NCBI GenBank assembly: GCA_006503475.1
Contig: RSEH01000076.1
Location: 1-64,000 of the forward strand
Direction: 5' to 3'
Source of the DNA: Stentor roeselii
Lineage: Eukaryota > Ciliophora > Heterotrichea > Heterotrichida > Stentoridae
DNA: 64,000 bases
Shown here in pieces: positions 8,703 through 19,517 of the stretch. Every line of letters begins with the position of its first letter. Within the stretch, counting starts at the first letter, position 1. The notes under the pieces were generated by a model. It made no database searches and had not been told where the DNA came from. It was given only the letters and a program-made list of their open reading frames with translations. Position numbers and translations under genes: made by a program.

Positions 8703-9594
8703 TTTGTATTTGAGGTTTAGAGTTTTATGAGGAATTGTTAATTTTTTTGGTATCTAGATTATATTGATTGAAAAATATGTATTTGGATACTCGAATTTAG
8801 TAGTTGAGTGAAATTTAGTTTATTTTATCTTGTAAATCTTAAGTACAATTAATTAATTAGTTCTATAGCTTGAAAAATCGATTCTTAAAAATACTTCTGC
8901 TGGAGCTATTACTATAAAAATAAAAAATATAGAATATTATCACATTATGAAAATTTACAAGTGATAGTTTGGATACGAGTCTTATTTTTAAAGATTTCTT
9001 AAGATTTACTTGTTTTCTGAATTAATTCCCGGTGTGTGATTGATTTTATACTCTTCAATTCCTAACATATAATAATTTTTATAATACCAGTTGTAATAGA
9101 GCGAGTATCAAGAGAATGATATCTTAATCATAATATTAAAGGTTTTCATGCATTGAATCTCCTTTAAAGTTGATATTGAGTAAAAAGAAAGCTCATTATT
9201 ACTTCAAAACTAATTTACTAACTTCCTGCTCTAAATTTATATCCCCTTCCAGATATTAATACTAGTCACTAAGGACTCATTCCGAAGTGTCAATATCAAT
9301 TCCTATATCATTCTAAATCTTTAGTTAAAAAGAAATTAAACTTTAATATTCTATGAGTTCAGCCATTATTTATCGTTCTTATCAAAAGATCTCAAAATCC
9401 TATAAATTTCCAAAAAACCCAACAAAGCACCATCATCCCCAAGCTACTTAAACAAATCCTCCCACTCCATTTCAATAATCCTAAAATTTTCCAAATATTT
9501 TATATTCACTTAATACTCCTCTTATCTTTTTCGCCAACACCTGAATTCTTAGTACGAATGGCCAAATATGGGGCAAGGTGATTCCGTCTAATAA
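8703..9594. other. AT-rich intergenic region between divergent genes
   Basis: About 0.9 kb between the start of the C2-PX gene (minus strand) and the next plus-strand start. I see no gene, tRNA or repeat. The last 190 bases (from about 9400) are rich in C, A and T and nearly lack G on the plus strand, the leader pattern seen elsewhere in the window. It presumably contains promoters for both flanking genes. Confidence 0.6.
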
Positions 9595-11001
9595 ATGAAA
9601 CAAACAGGAAGACCAACCCTGCCAAAAAAGACGATTCACACTCCAAGTAAATCCCAAGACGAAAGAGTCTTTTTATTAGATTCCATTGAAGACATAATCA
9701 GCACAATGGCTTCTCCGACCTTCAAAGAGTTCAACCCGAAGACGCTGACCTATTCTCAAACAAGTGAAACTCCTCATCCAGACCCAAAATCATTGAAACC
9801 TTTCCCAACTCAAACTTATCCTAAACCGGCAAACAAAGAAAGGCCGATAAAAGTTCTTAAAGACTTTAAAATCATCGAATCTTTTCCTGAAAACTCTGAA
9901 AAAGTCTTTAAAGAAAAAGAAGAAATAATCAAACTTCAGGAAAATTTTATCTTGAACTTGAAAAACGAAATTGAAATACTTGAAAAAGAGAAAATTTTAC
10001 ATGAACAGGAAATAAATCAGATTAAAGGACTGAAAAGTGGAGCTTTGAAACTTGAGAAGAAAATATTGAAAATCACTGAGGCTTTTAAAAAGGATTTGAG
10101 GGCTGCTAAGCTGAATCTCTGTGATAAAGATGAAGTTATTCAGAAGATTATGTTTGAGAGTTCACTTAAAATAAAGGAAAAAACTGGAATCATTGAAAAG
10201 TTGAAAATTAAAGTTGCTGGATTCAAAGAAGAGAAAAAAGAACTTTTGAGGAAGTTGAAAGAAATTGAAAAATTTAAATTAAGCTTTGAGTGTCTTGCAA
10301 AGGAAAATAAAAAATTGAATGATCAGGTTTTTGAATTGACTGATCAAGCAACTAAATCAACCGACCAGTTAAAAATTCTAAGAGAAGAAAACAAAATCCT
10401 CGTAAAAAACTACAAAGAAGTCCAAAGCGAATTCCTAGATCTAGAAAAAAAGTATAATTCCCTAAGAGCTTTAAATTGCAAAACCACTAACGCCCAAATG
10501 GAAATAACAAACCTTCTCGGCAAGTTCGAGTCAATGAACAATCAAAACCATCTCCTAAACGAAAAAGTAAAAATCATGTCCGAAAGAATTTTACTTCTAA
10601 GCTCAGAAAACTCCGACCTAAAAGAAGCCTTACTAAAATTCGACAACACATCCAAACGTCATCATCAAAGTCCAATTTCATCAAGTCAAGAAAATCTAAA
10701 ATCCAAAACCTTAAAATTCACAAAGCCCAACCTCAGCAGTCTTCAAAGTAAATCAAAAGTTTCTTGCGACTTAATCGAAGTAAGTGACCCAGGGTGTTCA
10801 ATGGTGGAAAACCAGATGTCACATCTAGAATTCGAACTTGGCACAATCCGAAGTTTAAACCTGAAACTTCTCCACAAAGAAGAAGAACTAAACCAAAAAC
10901 TCTCAAAAACCTTGAAAAGTAAAAATTTTTTCCAAGACCAAGCAATTCAACTTCAAAGTCGCGTTGAAGAGTTAGAAAGAATGATTGTCTCGCAAGTGTA
11001 A
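9595..11001 (+). CDS. Coiled-coil protein of unknown function
   Basis: A 468-residue protein. Residues 1-95 are polar, Pro- and Lys-rich and probably disordered. From about residue 100 to 350 it is a near-continuous coiled coil (for example LKNEIEILEKEKILHEQEI and LREENKILVKNYKEVQSEF). A Ser/Lys linker (about 355-395) precedes a second short coiled coil at the C-terminus. No catalytic or named domain is visible. Such proteins are common structural parts of the ciliate cortex and basal bodies, but that is inference. Base composition matches the neighbours. Confidence 0.75.
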   Translation: MKQTGRPTLPKKTIHTPSKSQDERVFLLDSIEDIISTMASPTFKEFNPKTLTYSQTSETPHPDPKSLKPFPTQTYPKPANKERPIKVLKDFKIIESFPENSEKVFKEKEEIIKLQENFILNLKNEIEILEKEKILHEQEINQIKGLKSGALKLEKKILKITEAFKKDLRAAKLNLCDKDEVIQKIMFESSLKIKEKTGIIEKLKIKVAGFKEEKKELLRKLKEIEKFKLSFECLAKENKKLNDQVFELTDQATKSTDQLKILREENKILVKNYKEVQSEFLDLEKKYNSLRALNCKTTNAQMEITNLLGKFESMNNQNHLLNEKVKIMSERILLLSSENSDLKEALLKFDNTSKRHHQSPISSSQENLKSKTLKFTKPNLSSLQSKSKVSCDLIEVSDPGCSMVENQMSHLEFELGTIRSLNLKLLHKEEELNQKLSKTLKSKNFFQDQAIQLQSRVEELERMIVSQV

Positions 11002-11033
11002 AGGTTTTGTACACATTTAATCTAATCAGTTAA

Positions 11034-11282
11034 CTATTGACTAATGGGTGGGTCTTGCATTCCTAGAAGAGCTAAAAGCTTTGGGTAGTCTTCTGGGTTT
11101 AAAGGAATGATCTTGCAGGGGATTCCTTCTAAGAGGTTTATTTGGATTCCTTTTTCTTCGCTTTTAGGCTCTGGCTGTGCGGGTTGAACGGTTTCAGAAG
11201 GTTTTTCTTGGTAAGGATGATTTCTTGGTTTGTATCTGGGTCTATAGTTCCCTCTTGAATAGTTCTTGTAGTACCCAGACAT
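11034..11282 (-). CDS. Small Arg/Tyr-rich hypothetical protein
   Basis: An 82-residue frame with a biased N-terminus (YYKNYSRGNYRPRYKPR), a Pro/Glu linker and a more ordinary C-terminus (IPCKIIPLNPEDYPKLLALLG). It starts with ATG 28 bp from the divergent start of the MFS gene and stops 32 bp from the preceding stop, which suits the tight packing of this genome. The N-terminal bias suggests an RNA- or partner-binding tail. No family is recognised. The overlapping longer minus-strand frame lacks an organised protein and was not chosen. Confidence 0.45.
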   Translation of the reverse strand: MSGYYKNYSRGNYRPRYKPRNHPYQEKPSETVQPAQPEPKSEEKGIQINLLEGIPCKIIPLNPEDYPKLLALLGMQDPPISQ

Positions 11283-11310
11283 TGTTTATTATAGCATCTT
11301 CTGGTTATTA

Positions 11311-12579
11311 ATGAAAAAAAATTTCTTGAAATTCGCTCCTCTCTCCTTTTCTCAGATGATCTTTTCATTTAGTAGAGAATTGTTTATTTATTTGATTCCT
11401 GATTTCAGTGACTCTTCTTTTGTTGATATGGATGACGTCTGGATCAGGTTTTACATTGCTGGACTCTTTGTGATTCCGCTTAGTCTTTACTTGATGCAAC
11501 GACTGAAACTGAAACTTGATCGAGGATTCGCTATCAGCAACTTGGTCGCAGGTTTTTCACTTTTAGTTGCAGGACTTGCGATGTTAAAAGAAAATTATTC
11601 GCCTTTGCTTTACACTTTGATTTACAAGGTACTTAATGAAACCTGTTGGATATTCTCGACAACCTTCGCGGTTTCAATGATGCTCGCTGATGACGTCAAA
11701 AAGCTTTCAACAGTTCTTGCTTTTTTACAGGTTTTTTTTATATCAGGTAGTATTTTAGCTCCTTTCATAGGGTACCTGATTTATTCTTTCAACCTTACTT
11801 TGATCTTTTTGATATTTGGTTCAGTGCAGGTTATCTACTCAGGGTATTTTTTCTATTCACTTAAAACGACCTTGTCATTTCCAAGTTTCAATTTTTCTCG
11901 ATACTCCTCAAGACAAGGTTTCAAGTCAAGTTTAATCCTGGAGTTCATTTCCCAAGCATCAACATCCTTCTTGTTCTTTACTTTTCTACCCTCTCTTCAA
12001 AAAGATCTAAAAAAATCAGAACTTGCGACTTATTCACTTCTCCTCACCTTTAAAATCTCTTTCCTGGTATCAAGTGGTTTTTTCCCAACAATCTCTAAAC
12101 TTCACTCGAACTACTCAACCCTTTTGCTATCAGGTTACTTTTTATCAGTTCCTAGTTTTGCATTGCTGAGTTCCTACATTTCAGGCGACAGTGTATTTTT
12201 GAAGTCAGTTTCTTTGACACTTTTGGGTTTCTCATCAGTTTGGATTTTAAGTAATTTTTACTCAGTCCCTCCTTTGTTAAGACTCTTTCAGTCCATAAAG
12301 CATCTTCACTCGTCAGGCAGTGACAATGACTTGATAATTCAGGTGGTTTTCATTGGAGTGCTCTGTTGTTACTCAGGACAATACGCAGGGCTTTTGCTTG
12401 GAGCAGCGGTGAAGGCGGAGTCCTGGTACCCGACGTCTTCATTGATATGGGCTTTTATTTTCTCAGTCCTCTCGTTAGTCTACTGGAAATTCCTCAACCT
12501 TTCACAGTTCAGTCAAGTGAAACTCGAGACAAAGAACATCGAAATGATTGACGTCAACTGGGAAGACTCAAGTCATTAG
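11311..12579 (+). CDS. MFS-type multi-pass transporter
   Basis: A 422-residue protein with about 11-12 predicted membrane helices and short loops, the size and hydropathy of a major facilitator superfamily transporter. Helices are visible at, for example, IAGLFVIPLSLYLM, AISNLVAGFSLLVAGLAML, VFFISGSILAPFIGYLIYSF and FIFGSVQ-like segments, with a longer central loop near residues 185-200 dividing two halves. The substrate cannot be told, and the canonical loop 2-3 motif is weak. It ends 16 bp from the convergent coiled-coil gene. Confidence 0.65.
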   Translation: MKKNFLKFAPLSFSQMIFSFSRELFIYLIPDFSDSSFVDMDDVWIRFYIAGLFVIPLSLYLMQRLKLKLDRGFAISNLVAGFSLLVAGLAMLKENYSPLLYTLIYKVLNETCWIFSTTFAVSMMLADDVKKLSTVLAFLQVFFISGSILAPFIGYLIYSFNLTLIFLIFGSVQVIYSGYFFYSLKTTLSFPSFNFSRYSSRQGFKSSLILEFISQASTSFLFFTFLPSLQKDLKKSELATYSLLLTFKISFLVSSGFFPTISKLHSNYSTLLLSGYFLSVPSFALLSSYISGDSVFLKSVSLTLLGFSSVWILSNFYSVPPLLRLFQSIKHLHSSGSDNDLIIQVVFIGVLCCYSGQYAGLLLGAAVKAESWYPTSSLIWAFIFSVLSLVYWKFLNLSQFSQVKLETKNIEMIDVNWEDSSH

Positions 12580-12595
12580 TTTCTCATATTTAACA

Positions 12596-13321
12596 CTACT
12601 TCCTCAACCCCCTTGAATATAAACTCTTCCCCTGGACCTTGGGTGAAGGGTTCGCGAATTGAAAAGGGTCGAAAACAGCGCAGCTGTTTTCCTCTGCATT
12701 AAAAACGTCGAACTCGTCATTTGAACTATGCCCGTGGTCTTTTAAGTCCTTCACATAAGTGTTTCTTCTGGAGTCTTTCCTTACAAAGCCACTTCCTTCA
12801 ATCATCTGATTTTTTTTCTTGATAGTCTTCAACTCATTTTCCGTTTTCTGAATAGAAACCTTTAACTTTTCCATATGATTCTTCAAACTCGCTACAAATT
12901 CCTCAAGTTTCTCATTTTCTTGTTCAGACTCCAGATTTTTCGCATGCAAAGCTGAAAGCTTTGCATTTAACTTACTTTTATTCCCCTTAAGTGTTTCAAT
13001 ATTAGAAGAGACAAGAGAGATCTGAGCCTTGAGTTCAGAGATTTGCTTTAAAGGACTAGAAACATTAGAAAAACTGGTGAAATGTTTAATAGAAGAGTCA
13101 AGTACATCTAAAAACCCTTCTTGTGTTCTTTCCACATGAGGTTGAATTGCTGAGGAATTCAAAGAGTCCGGCAAGATGATGGAGTTTTTATGTCCGAAAG
13201 AAATCGAAGAAGTAGAGCCAGTAGCAAGTTGGTTATACTTAAAGTCACTGTTAGACATAGTACGTCGATGTTGATCTCTAGGTTTAGGGTCGAGGATATT
13301 CGAATTAACTCTTCGATGCAT
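12596..13321 (-). CDS. Coiled-coil protein of unknown function
   Basis: Translation should begin at the ATG at 13321 (MHRRVNSN); the frame extends five codons further up only to a TTG, which is not a normal eukaryotic start. The product is 241 residues: a polar N-terminus, a coiled coil at about 85-170 (ISLVSSNIETLKGNKSKLN and on), then an acidic and basic tail ending in SLYSRGLRK. Unknown function. The same-strand upstream gene stops 17 bp before this ATG. Confidence 0.7.
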   Translation of the reverse strand: MHRRVNSNILDPKPRDQHRRTMSNSDFKYNQLATGSTSSISFGHKNSIILPDSLNSSAIQPHVERTQEGFLDVLDSSIKHFTSFSNVSSPLKQISELKAQISLVSSNIETLKGNKSKLNAKLSALHAKNLESEQENEKLEEFVASLKNHMEKLKVSIQKTENELKTIKKKNQMIEGSGFVRKDSRRNTYVKDLKDHGHSSNDEFDVFNAEENSCAVFDPFQFANPSPKVQGKSLYSRGLRK

Positions 13322-13338
13322 GATTTTATTATACAAAA

Positions 13339-14079
13339 CTAAAGCTTGTCAATCGGTGACTTTTCTGCTTCTTGCATAAGTTCCTCAAACTCTAACTCGC
13401 CTTCAACCTGCACTGACGGGTCCAAGTCCAGGTCACTGAGAAGACTTTCAGACATGCAGCTTTCCTTTCTTCGCGGGATTTGCATGAGTTGTTTCACCAT
13501 CGACTCGTAGTCCTTTACTCCTTTGCAGTACATTTCAGTGAGTTTCATCAGTCGGAAGTTCATGTCTTTCGGAGTGATTTCAGTCGGGTAGTCCTGCACC
13601 AGTTGCCAGTTGTTGAAATGAACGCGGAAGTTCGGGATGATTGAGTTGAGACACACTTCGAACGGGTAGGTCTCTGAGTTGAGAACGCATTTCGTCTGGT
13701 AACCAGTGAAATAAGCGTAAAGGGCTGGCTTCAAACCTTCGTGACGGACTTTCAACAGCAAACTCCAGTAAACTATCTCCACTTCATTAAATAATAAGGT
13801 GCTCGCCACTGTGTTCACGATTTTGTAAGTCTCTTGAAAAGGAATTCCATGTTGCATCTGCCATTCCTCTGCCATGCTTTTCAGAAGGATTTGGCGAGTG
13901 TAGGTTACGCCTTGTGAGTAGAAGTCAGTGCAAAATGACTCGTATGATTTTAGAGCTGCCTTTTCTGAGGATTTTACGAAGTGGACTAACTCTGGAGTCA
14001 TTTCGGATGGTGAGACTAGCGGATCTGGGTCTAGTCGAGTTATTGTCACTGATAAATCTTGTCTTTTAGCTCGATTCAT
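13339..14079 (-). CDS. Hypothetical protein, conserved-looking globular region
   Basis: I place the start at the ATG at 14079 (MNRAKRQDLSV); the frame further up opens with a GTG and low-complexity residues. The product is 246 residues. A globular, mostly helical core runs from about 30 to 195 (for example ILLKSMAEEWQMQHGIPFQETYKIV and FNEVEIVYWSLLLK), followed by an acidic C-terminus (SESLLSDLDLDPSV). No family is recognised. It is followed 17 bp later by the coiled-coil gene on the same strand. Confidence 0.65.
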   Translation of the reverse strand: MNRAKRQDLSVTITRLDPDPLVSPSEMTPELVHFVKSSEKAALKSYESFCTDFYSQGVTYTRQILLKSMAEEWQMQHGIPFQETYKIVNTVASTLLFNEVEIVYWSLLLKVRHEGLKPALYAYFTGYQTKCVLNSETYPFEVCLNSIIPNFRVHFNNWQLVQDYPTEITPKDMNFRLMKLTEMYCKGVKDYESMVKQLMQIPRRKESCMSESLLSDLDLDPSVQVEGELEFEELMQEAEKSPIDKL

Positions 14080-16011
14080 TATATAGGATAAGAAACTATG
14101 GTTGGGTATTATTAGTCTAGATTTTGGTATTTTCACGATTTGAGAATGAGTGGGTTTTATGGGATTTTTAGAGAATTTTGATTAAAGAGAGAGAGATTGA
14201 TTTTTATTTTTTAGGATTTTTTTTGGGTTAGGATCTGGAGGAGGATTTTTCGGATTGGAGTATTGGTGGAGAATTTAGGATTGAAGATGGAATTAATGGA
14301 AGTATTTATCATATTTTCTTGAGATTGTTGAAATTTTGGAAATGATGATTGATGTTTTGTTGAAGAGAGTAGATTTTAGAAGAAATTTTTCTTTTAATAA
14401 GAGAGGTTGCAGATATTATGATTTCAATACAACATTTATTTAATTAAGATTAGAGATAAATCTATTTTAGACTTTTGATTTTAATATAAATTATTCATGG
14501 GTTTATTTGATTTGAAAGTGTTTATATCCTAAAAACTATTATAACTTGATGATAAATATATTCTTGCTTAATTTCCTTAAAAAATCTGCTGCTATACCTC
14601 CTTTTTTTTATATTCATGCTTATTTAACAAGTGGTTTATTAAATCATAAGTACTCTAAATAAAGTAGAAAATTCAATACTATTAAATTCTCATTCTTGCT
14701 AATTATTCGATTGATTGCCAATTTTCAATAAACTCTATTTTTTGTAAAATGTTTATGATATTTAATTCCAAAGTTTCCTTTGTCTTCGAATAATTTGATA
14801 ATCTTCATTTTATTAAAAAGTCTATTCTTCGAAAATATTATAAGCAAAGAAATAATCAATACTGCTTCACCCAAAACTTACCTTGGTTATTTCAACTTTA
14901 TTAAAACTTTATCAATTGAATTAGTCAGTTAATTAAATTTTAAAAAGTATAAAAAAATATAATTTTCTAAACTCTAAGCAGAAACCTTCATAAGTTTGAT
15001 AAGTGATAGTTTCATTTGTAATTTCGTTCATAACGCTGTTTTAATCTCAGAATTATCGCTGATCTATGTTTACAAATTTAAATGGTGTTTGCCATCAAGA
15101 AAGAAATTTAAAACTAAGAATCGTAGGAAAATAATAATCAATTAGGGAAATTTCTCCTCTTAATAAATTTCTGTCTAATAACTAAACATCTCGTTTGTAA
15201 ATTTGACATGTAATTAAGGTAATCATATTGAATTATTGTCTGCAGACATGTTTTTAACTTACTTAACAATTGGCTTTCTATAAGAGTATTTGATCAATGA
15301 AAGTTATTAATTAGAGATATTAGAGTGTCAGAAATTTATGGATAAGTTCAAGAATTACAAAAATGAAATAATTTATAGAGTCCATAAAGAATTATAATTA
15401 TTTACCTCTTAAAAAAATAATGAGATATCAAATTAGAATAAAATTGTATTTAAAAAACATAAAAAGAACTAAAATTTAAAAAATTCCAAATTAATGATTA
15501 TACTGCTTTAATTTTTTGGATATGATAATATAAAATTGTATTATCAACTGGTCTTTAGTGATATTAAAACTGAGAAATGGATATGAATCTGATTATGCAT
15601 AGCATTGAAGAATCTATAGAAATCTTCTAAAACAAAAAACACTGTCAAATCTCTGATCTTGATTTTCATCCAGCTGATATCTTCAGAAAACATAGATGAC
15701 TTTTATGAAAATATTGAATCCTATTAATTTAAAATAATAAAAACAGGGTGTCTTAGCTTGAGTAACTTAAAAAAATTACTAAGTGAAAGTCCTTAAAAGA
15801 GATTCAGATTCAGGGATTTGGTTTCTTTTATACCAGAAATAAATAAGACTATTGAGGCATCTGTTTGGAATTATGAAATGTTGTGAGGTAGAAAGTTAAT
15901 TTTATATAGTTTACAATACTTACTTACCTCCTTATGATATATTACTAGCCTGATATTATATTATAGGATCATTTCAACCTAACAAATTTATATCCCTCAA
16001 AAAACCAACAA
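14080..16011. other. 1.9-kb AT-rich gap
   Basis: This is the longest stretch without a gene. The first 300 bases (to about 14390) are G/T/A-rich and poor in C on the plus strand, meaning G-poor leader on the sense strand of the minus-strand gene that starts at 14079. The rest is extremely AT-rich with many stops in all frames. I found no tRNA, repeat array or conserved coding fragment. It could hold non-coding RNA, a small spliced gene or a remnant of deleted germline sequence, but nothing supports one of these. Confidence 0.6.
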
Positions 16012-19000
16012 TTATCTATCAAAAGCCTTCGTTGTATTAGTATCCACCGGATTTTCAATACACTCATTTTCAACCTTTCCTCTTCTCATTAAAATTTTCC
16101 CAGCCTGAACCTCGAAGCAGTTCATGACAAATCCAGCGATTCCAAAAAGTCCAGAAACAGTTCCAAGCAAAGTTCCAAGAAAAAACAAAAAATCTTGCCT
16201 TAAAAGCCTTGTAGTTAAAAGTCCAGTGGAGCTTAAATCAATGAAAACTTTGACATAAAGTCCATAAACAACAGGCAAATCATGAGGTTTAAACTGACTT
16301 CCTTTCACAGGTCTTGTCATTTCAGAGATATGAAAGCCAGTTTCTTGACTAGGCCATTCTTTAGCCTCAGATTTAAACAAAGAAGGAGTGGCTAAGAATG
16401 AGAACTTGTTTGGATCTTTTCCGATAAAAACAAAGCCTTCAGTGGCTTTGATAGAAGAGTGAATCGAGCTGATCTGATTAGGAATAGAAGAGCTGCAAGT
16501 TAAGTTCACTTCAATGGCAGAGGCGTAACTAAGAGGTTCAGTGATACTTAAGCTGATAGAAGCTCCTGTTTGAATAGTCCCTTTCTGGAAAAAGACGGTT
16601 AATTTGCAGGTCTCGTTGTTGATGAACTTAAACGATTCAAATTTCTTTGAATATTGGATACCTTCTAATGTTTGAGATATTGATGAAATGAACCATGGAC
16701 TTTCACAGTCACCGCCATAAGATCGAAGAAATAACTGAACTGACATTTCTTTAAACTTGAAATAAGACACTTCAGAACTCAACACAACCAAAGGCACCAG
16801 GCCTTTAGACTCCTGAACATTCGCATTAAAGTAACTGAGAGTAGTAACACATGTCATCAAAAGAGCAGCAATAACAAATAAAAATGAAAAGCAAGCCCCA
16901 GTTTTATTTTTTCTTTTAATTAAAAAAGAGTTTTCTTTATTTTCATGTTTATCTTCAAAAAGGTCGAAAAATTTCAGCTTGTTTCTGAGATTTTTAATCA
17001 TCAGGAAGACTATCAATATAAGAAATAGTGGAACACTTACTAAAGTTTGGTAAATGATGATTTTTTCTCTTAGTTCAGGTTCTTCGTACAGCCTCGGCTG
17101 GACACTGTCGTTCATGTAAGTGCTTAAGTCATCTAAAGGTGCTTTTGACCCCACCAAACAAGTCTTATTCTCAGGGCAGGCCTTGCAAGAAGAGGCTCCA
17201 GGCACATCACTGAAACTTCCTTGGCTGCAAGGCAAACACTGACATTCATTAGTCGACCCTGACTGATTATTATAAGTCCCTGGACGACATTCAGTGCACT
17301 TCAAACTTCCAAATTTATCAGAAAAAGTTCCTACTTCACAAGGCTTGCATTTTTTTTCTTCTACTCTTGTACCTCTCGAGCATAAAGGCTGGCAACCTAG
17401 TTCTGAGCATATTTCTTCGATGTTGATTTCTAGTAATAAATTGTGACCGATTTTTGATAGTAACGTGTTTCCTGATACGATACCGCCACCGAAGACGAAT
17501 AATGACTTGTGGAAGTAAACGAAACCTGAACCGTAAAGCCATAGGTCGAAATCGGTTTTTAGAACTTTTTCTTCTGATCCTGGACTGAGAAGTCGGATTT
17601 TTTTACGAAATGTTTGCATCCAGGCTTGTCCTCCCATTGTGAGGAAGGAACCGTTTATGAAGGCTTGAATTGATTGGCTTGAATCCATGTTGTTTAGCGA
17701 GTGATTATGGTATTCTGACCAGGTTGAGGATGACAAGTTAAAATAGTCAATTTTCGTTGAAGGTTGTTCAGAATGATAAGCTCCCAAAGACACAAAAAAC
17801 CGATCATTCTCAATCCAGCAATAAGGATACTGAACTTTCCTCAACCCAACAGAAAGAAGTCGATAACTGCAATTTCCAATCTGAAATTCCCACAACTCAT
17901 CAGAATTAACAGAGCCAATATTCCCTCCATAAATATAAATCTTTTTCTCTTTCATAACCAAACAAGCCCCTTTTGCCGGTCTGGGTTTTTCAACAGAAGA
18001 AGCATCGAGTTGGTTCCAAGTAAGAGTAAACTCATTGAAAATAAACAAATCATTTTTCATTCCACTCGAATCTTCCCCGCCCCAAACGACGAAGGCGCTT
18101 CCATCAGATCCAGCAGCATGAAGATAACGAGCAGAAGGAAGACTTCCTTTGGCGTCAACATTTTTCCAAGTCCGATTAACCATGTCAAAAGCCCACAAAT
18201 CACCGAAAATCGTCTCAGAGTTCATTCCTCCAAATAAGTAAAAATTTGAATTGATAGTCACCATTGTATGACGAGTTCTCGACTGGGGCATGACGATTTT
18301 TTCATTGATTACTTTGAAGGTAAAGGTTTGTAAGTCGATTTCTAACAAGCTATTGTAACTTTTATCAGAAGATTTTTTCGAACCTCCGAAAAGATACCCT
18401 TTGTTTTTGATTTTGACGAGAGAGTAAGAGTTACTTGCCTCTTCCGGCATTGTTTTCAGCACTTCCCAAGCCTTGTTAGTTGTTTTTAGATTGATTTTCA
18501 CGATATCTTCAGCATCTGTGCTGTTATGATAGAGCCATCCGAACAGCAGAAAAAGTTCATCATTGAAAATCAAGCTTTTTCCGAAGTGTCTGCATTCAAA
18601 AGTCCTAGATTTGTTAGAAATGACAGTCCATTCCTTCCTTTCCAGGGAGTAGCTGTAAAGGTACCCAAGACAAGGAAGTCCTAGATTAGGAACCCCTGGG
18701 ACTTGAAGGATGCTTCCTTGATAGTAATGAATATGTGAACCCTTATCAGCACCTGGAGCCTCGCCGTTCATTTCAAGCGCTTCCCAAGCCATCTTTTCTA
18801 AATCCAGCCTATTTAAACCTACCTGTGCATATCATTCGAGTTGCCATTCAAGGTAATTCCTCCTTGGACCAAAAAGAACTCTTTTCCATTTTCCAAAAAA
18901 CTGGTATACCCAAAAATCGCTCTAGGAATAGGAGCATTCTTCATGTAAAGCTTTTCCCATTTCATATACTTGAAGTCGAACACCCAGAAATCGTTTTCAG

Positions 19001-19340
19001 GTCCAAAAATCGTTCTTCCTCCGAAGATGTAAAACTTTTCATCGATGCTGCTGCAGAAACCTCCTGAATTTTGACGTGGAGCTGATTGGATATTACTTGG
19101 AGAGTCTGTTGACAATGGAATTATTTCTTGCCAGTGAAGGTTTGTAAGGGAAAATTCCCAGATATCGTTGAGACTGTTGGAATTGTCCCAACCTCCGAAG
19201 ACTATCAAAGATGACCGGGGGAGGAGGAAGTCCAGGAAGCTGTGGGCTCGGCAGGAGGGAGGAGACCTTGTTGATGGAATGAATGTTGGTAGGAAGGAGT
19301 GACAAGAGAGGAGAAGGGTTAGGGTTACTGTGAGTTTCAT
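16012..19340 (-). CDS. Kelch / Cys-rich multi-pass membrane protein, copy 1
   Basis: Two exons (19340-18823 and 18808-16012) joined by a 14-nt intron encode 1104 residues. The N-terminus is a signal peptide (KLTVTLTLLLSCHSF). About 600 residues of kelch repeats follow (GG motifs with W six residues after a Tyr/Phe strand). The splice itself rebuilds a kelch strand, NDMHRLDLEKMAW. A Cys-rich region like ephrin-receptor GCC2/GCC3 repeats (about 645-735; CRPGTYNNQSGSTNEC, CSQGSFSDVPGASSC) leads to a membrane helix (about 750), a second (about 815), a lumenal or external region, and a last helix (about 1060). It is probably a surface or secretory-pathway receptor. A paralogue lies directly upstream. 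Confidence 0.85.
18809..18822 (-). other. 14-nt intron in kelch gene copy 1
   Basis: The sense-strand sequence is GTAGGTTTAAATAG. Removing it joins two frames that differ by two, and gives an uninterrupted kelch motif. No GT-AG alternative of 15, 16 or 17 nt in the neighbourhood restores the frame. An A lies six bases from the 3' end, as in the other introns here. Confidence 0.7.
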
Positions 19341-19517
19341 TTTAGTTATGGTGTAGAAATATGATGGTGGTTTTAAATTATTTGATTAGATGACTAGTTG
19401 GAAAATGGATTATGGTTAAATTTCAGAAGATTAGAAGATGATTGAGAATTAATTGAAATCAATCTTGATGATCTTCTGGTACTGATCATATGATAATCTC
19501 TTTAATTAGCTTTTAAA
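19341..19517. other. Spacer between the two kelch genes
   Basis: There are 177 bases between the stop of copy 2 and the start of copy 1. It is AT-rich with no coding or RNA feature visible. It must hold the 3' end signals of one gene and the promoter of the other. Confidence 0.5.

Noticed and set aside
13322-13336. Upstream TTG start for the coiled-coil gene
   Set aside because: An ATG follows within five codons; non-ATG starts are not expected in a ciliate. The same reasoning moved the starts at 14079, 29928, 55611 and 59698.
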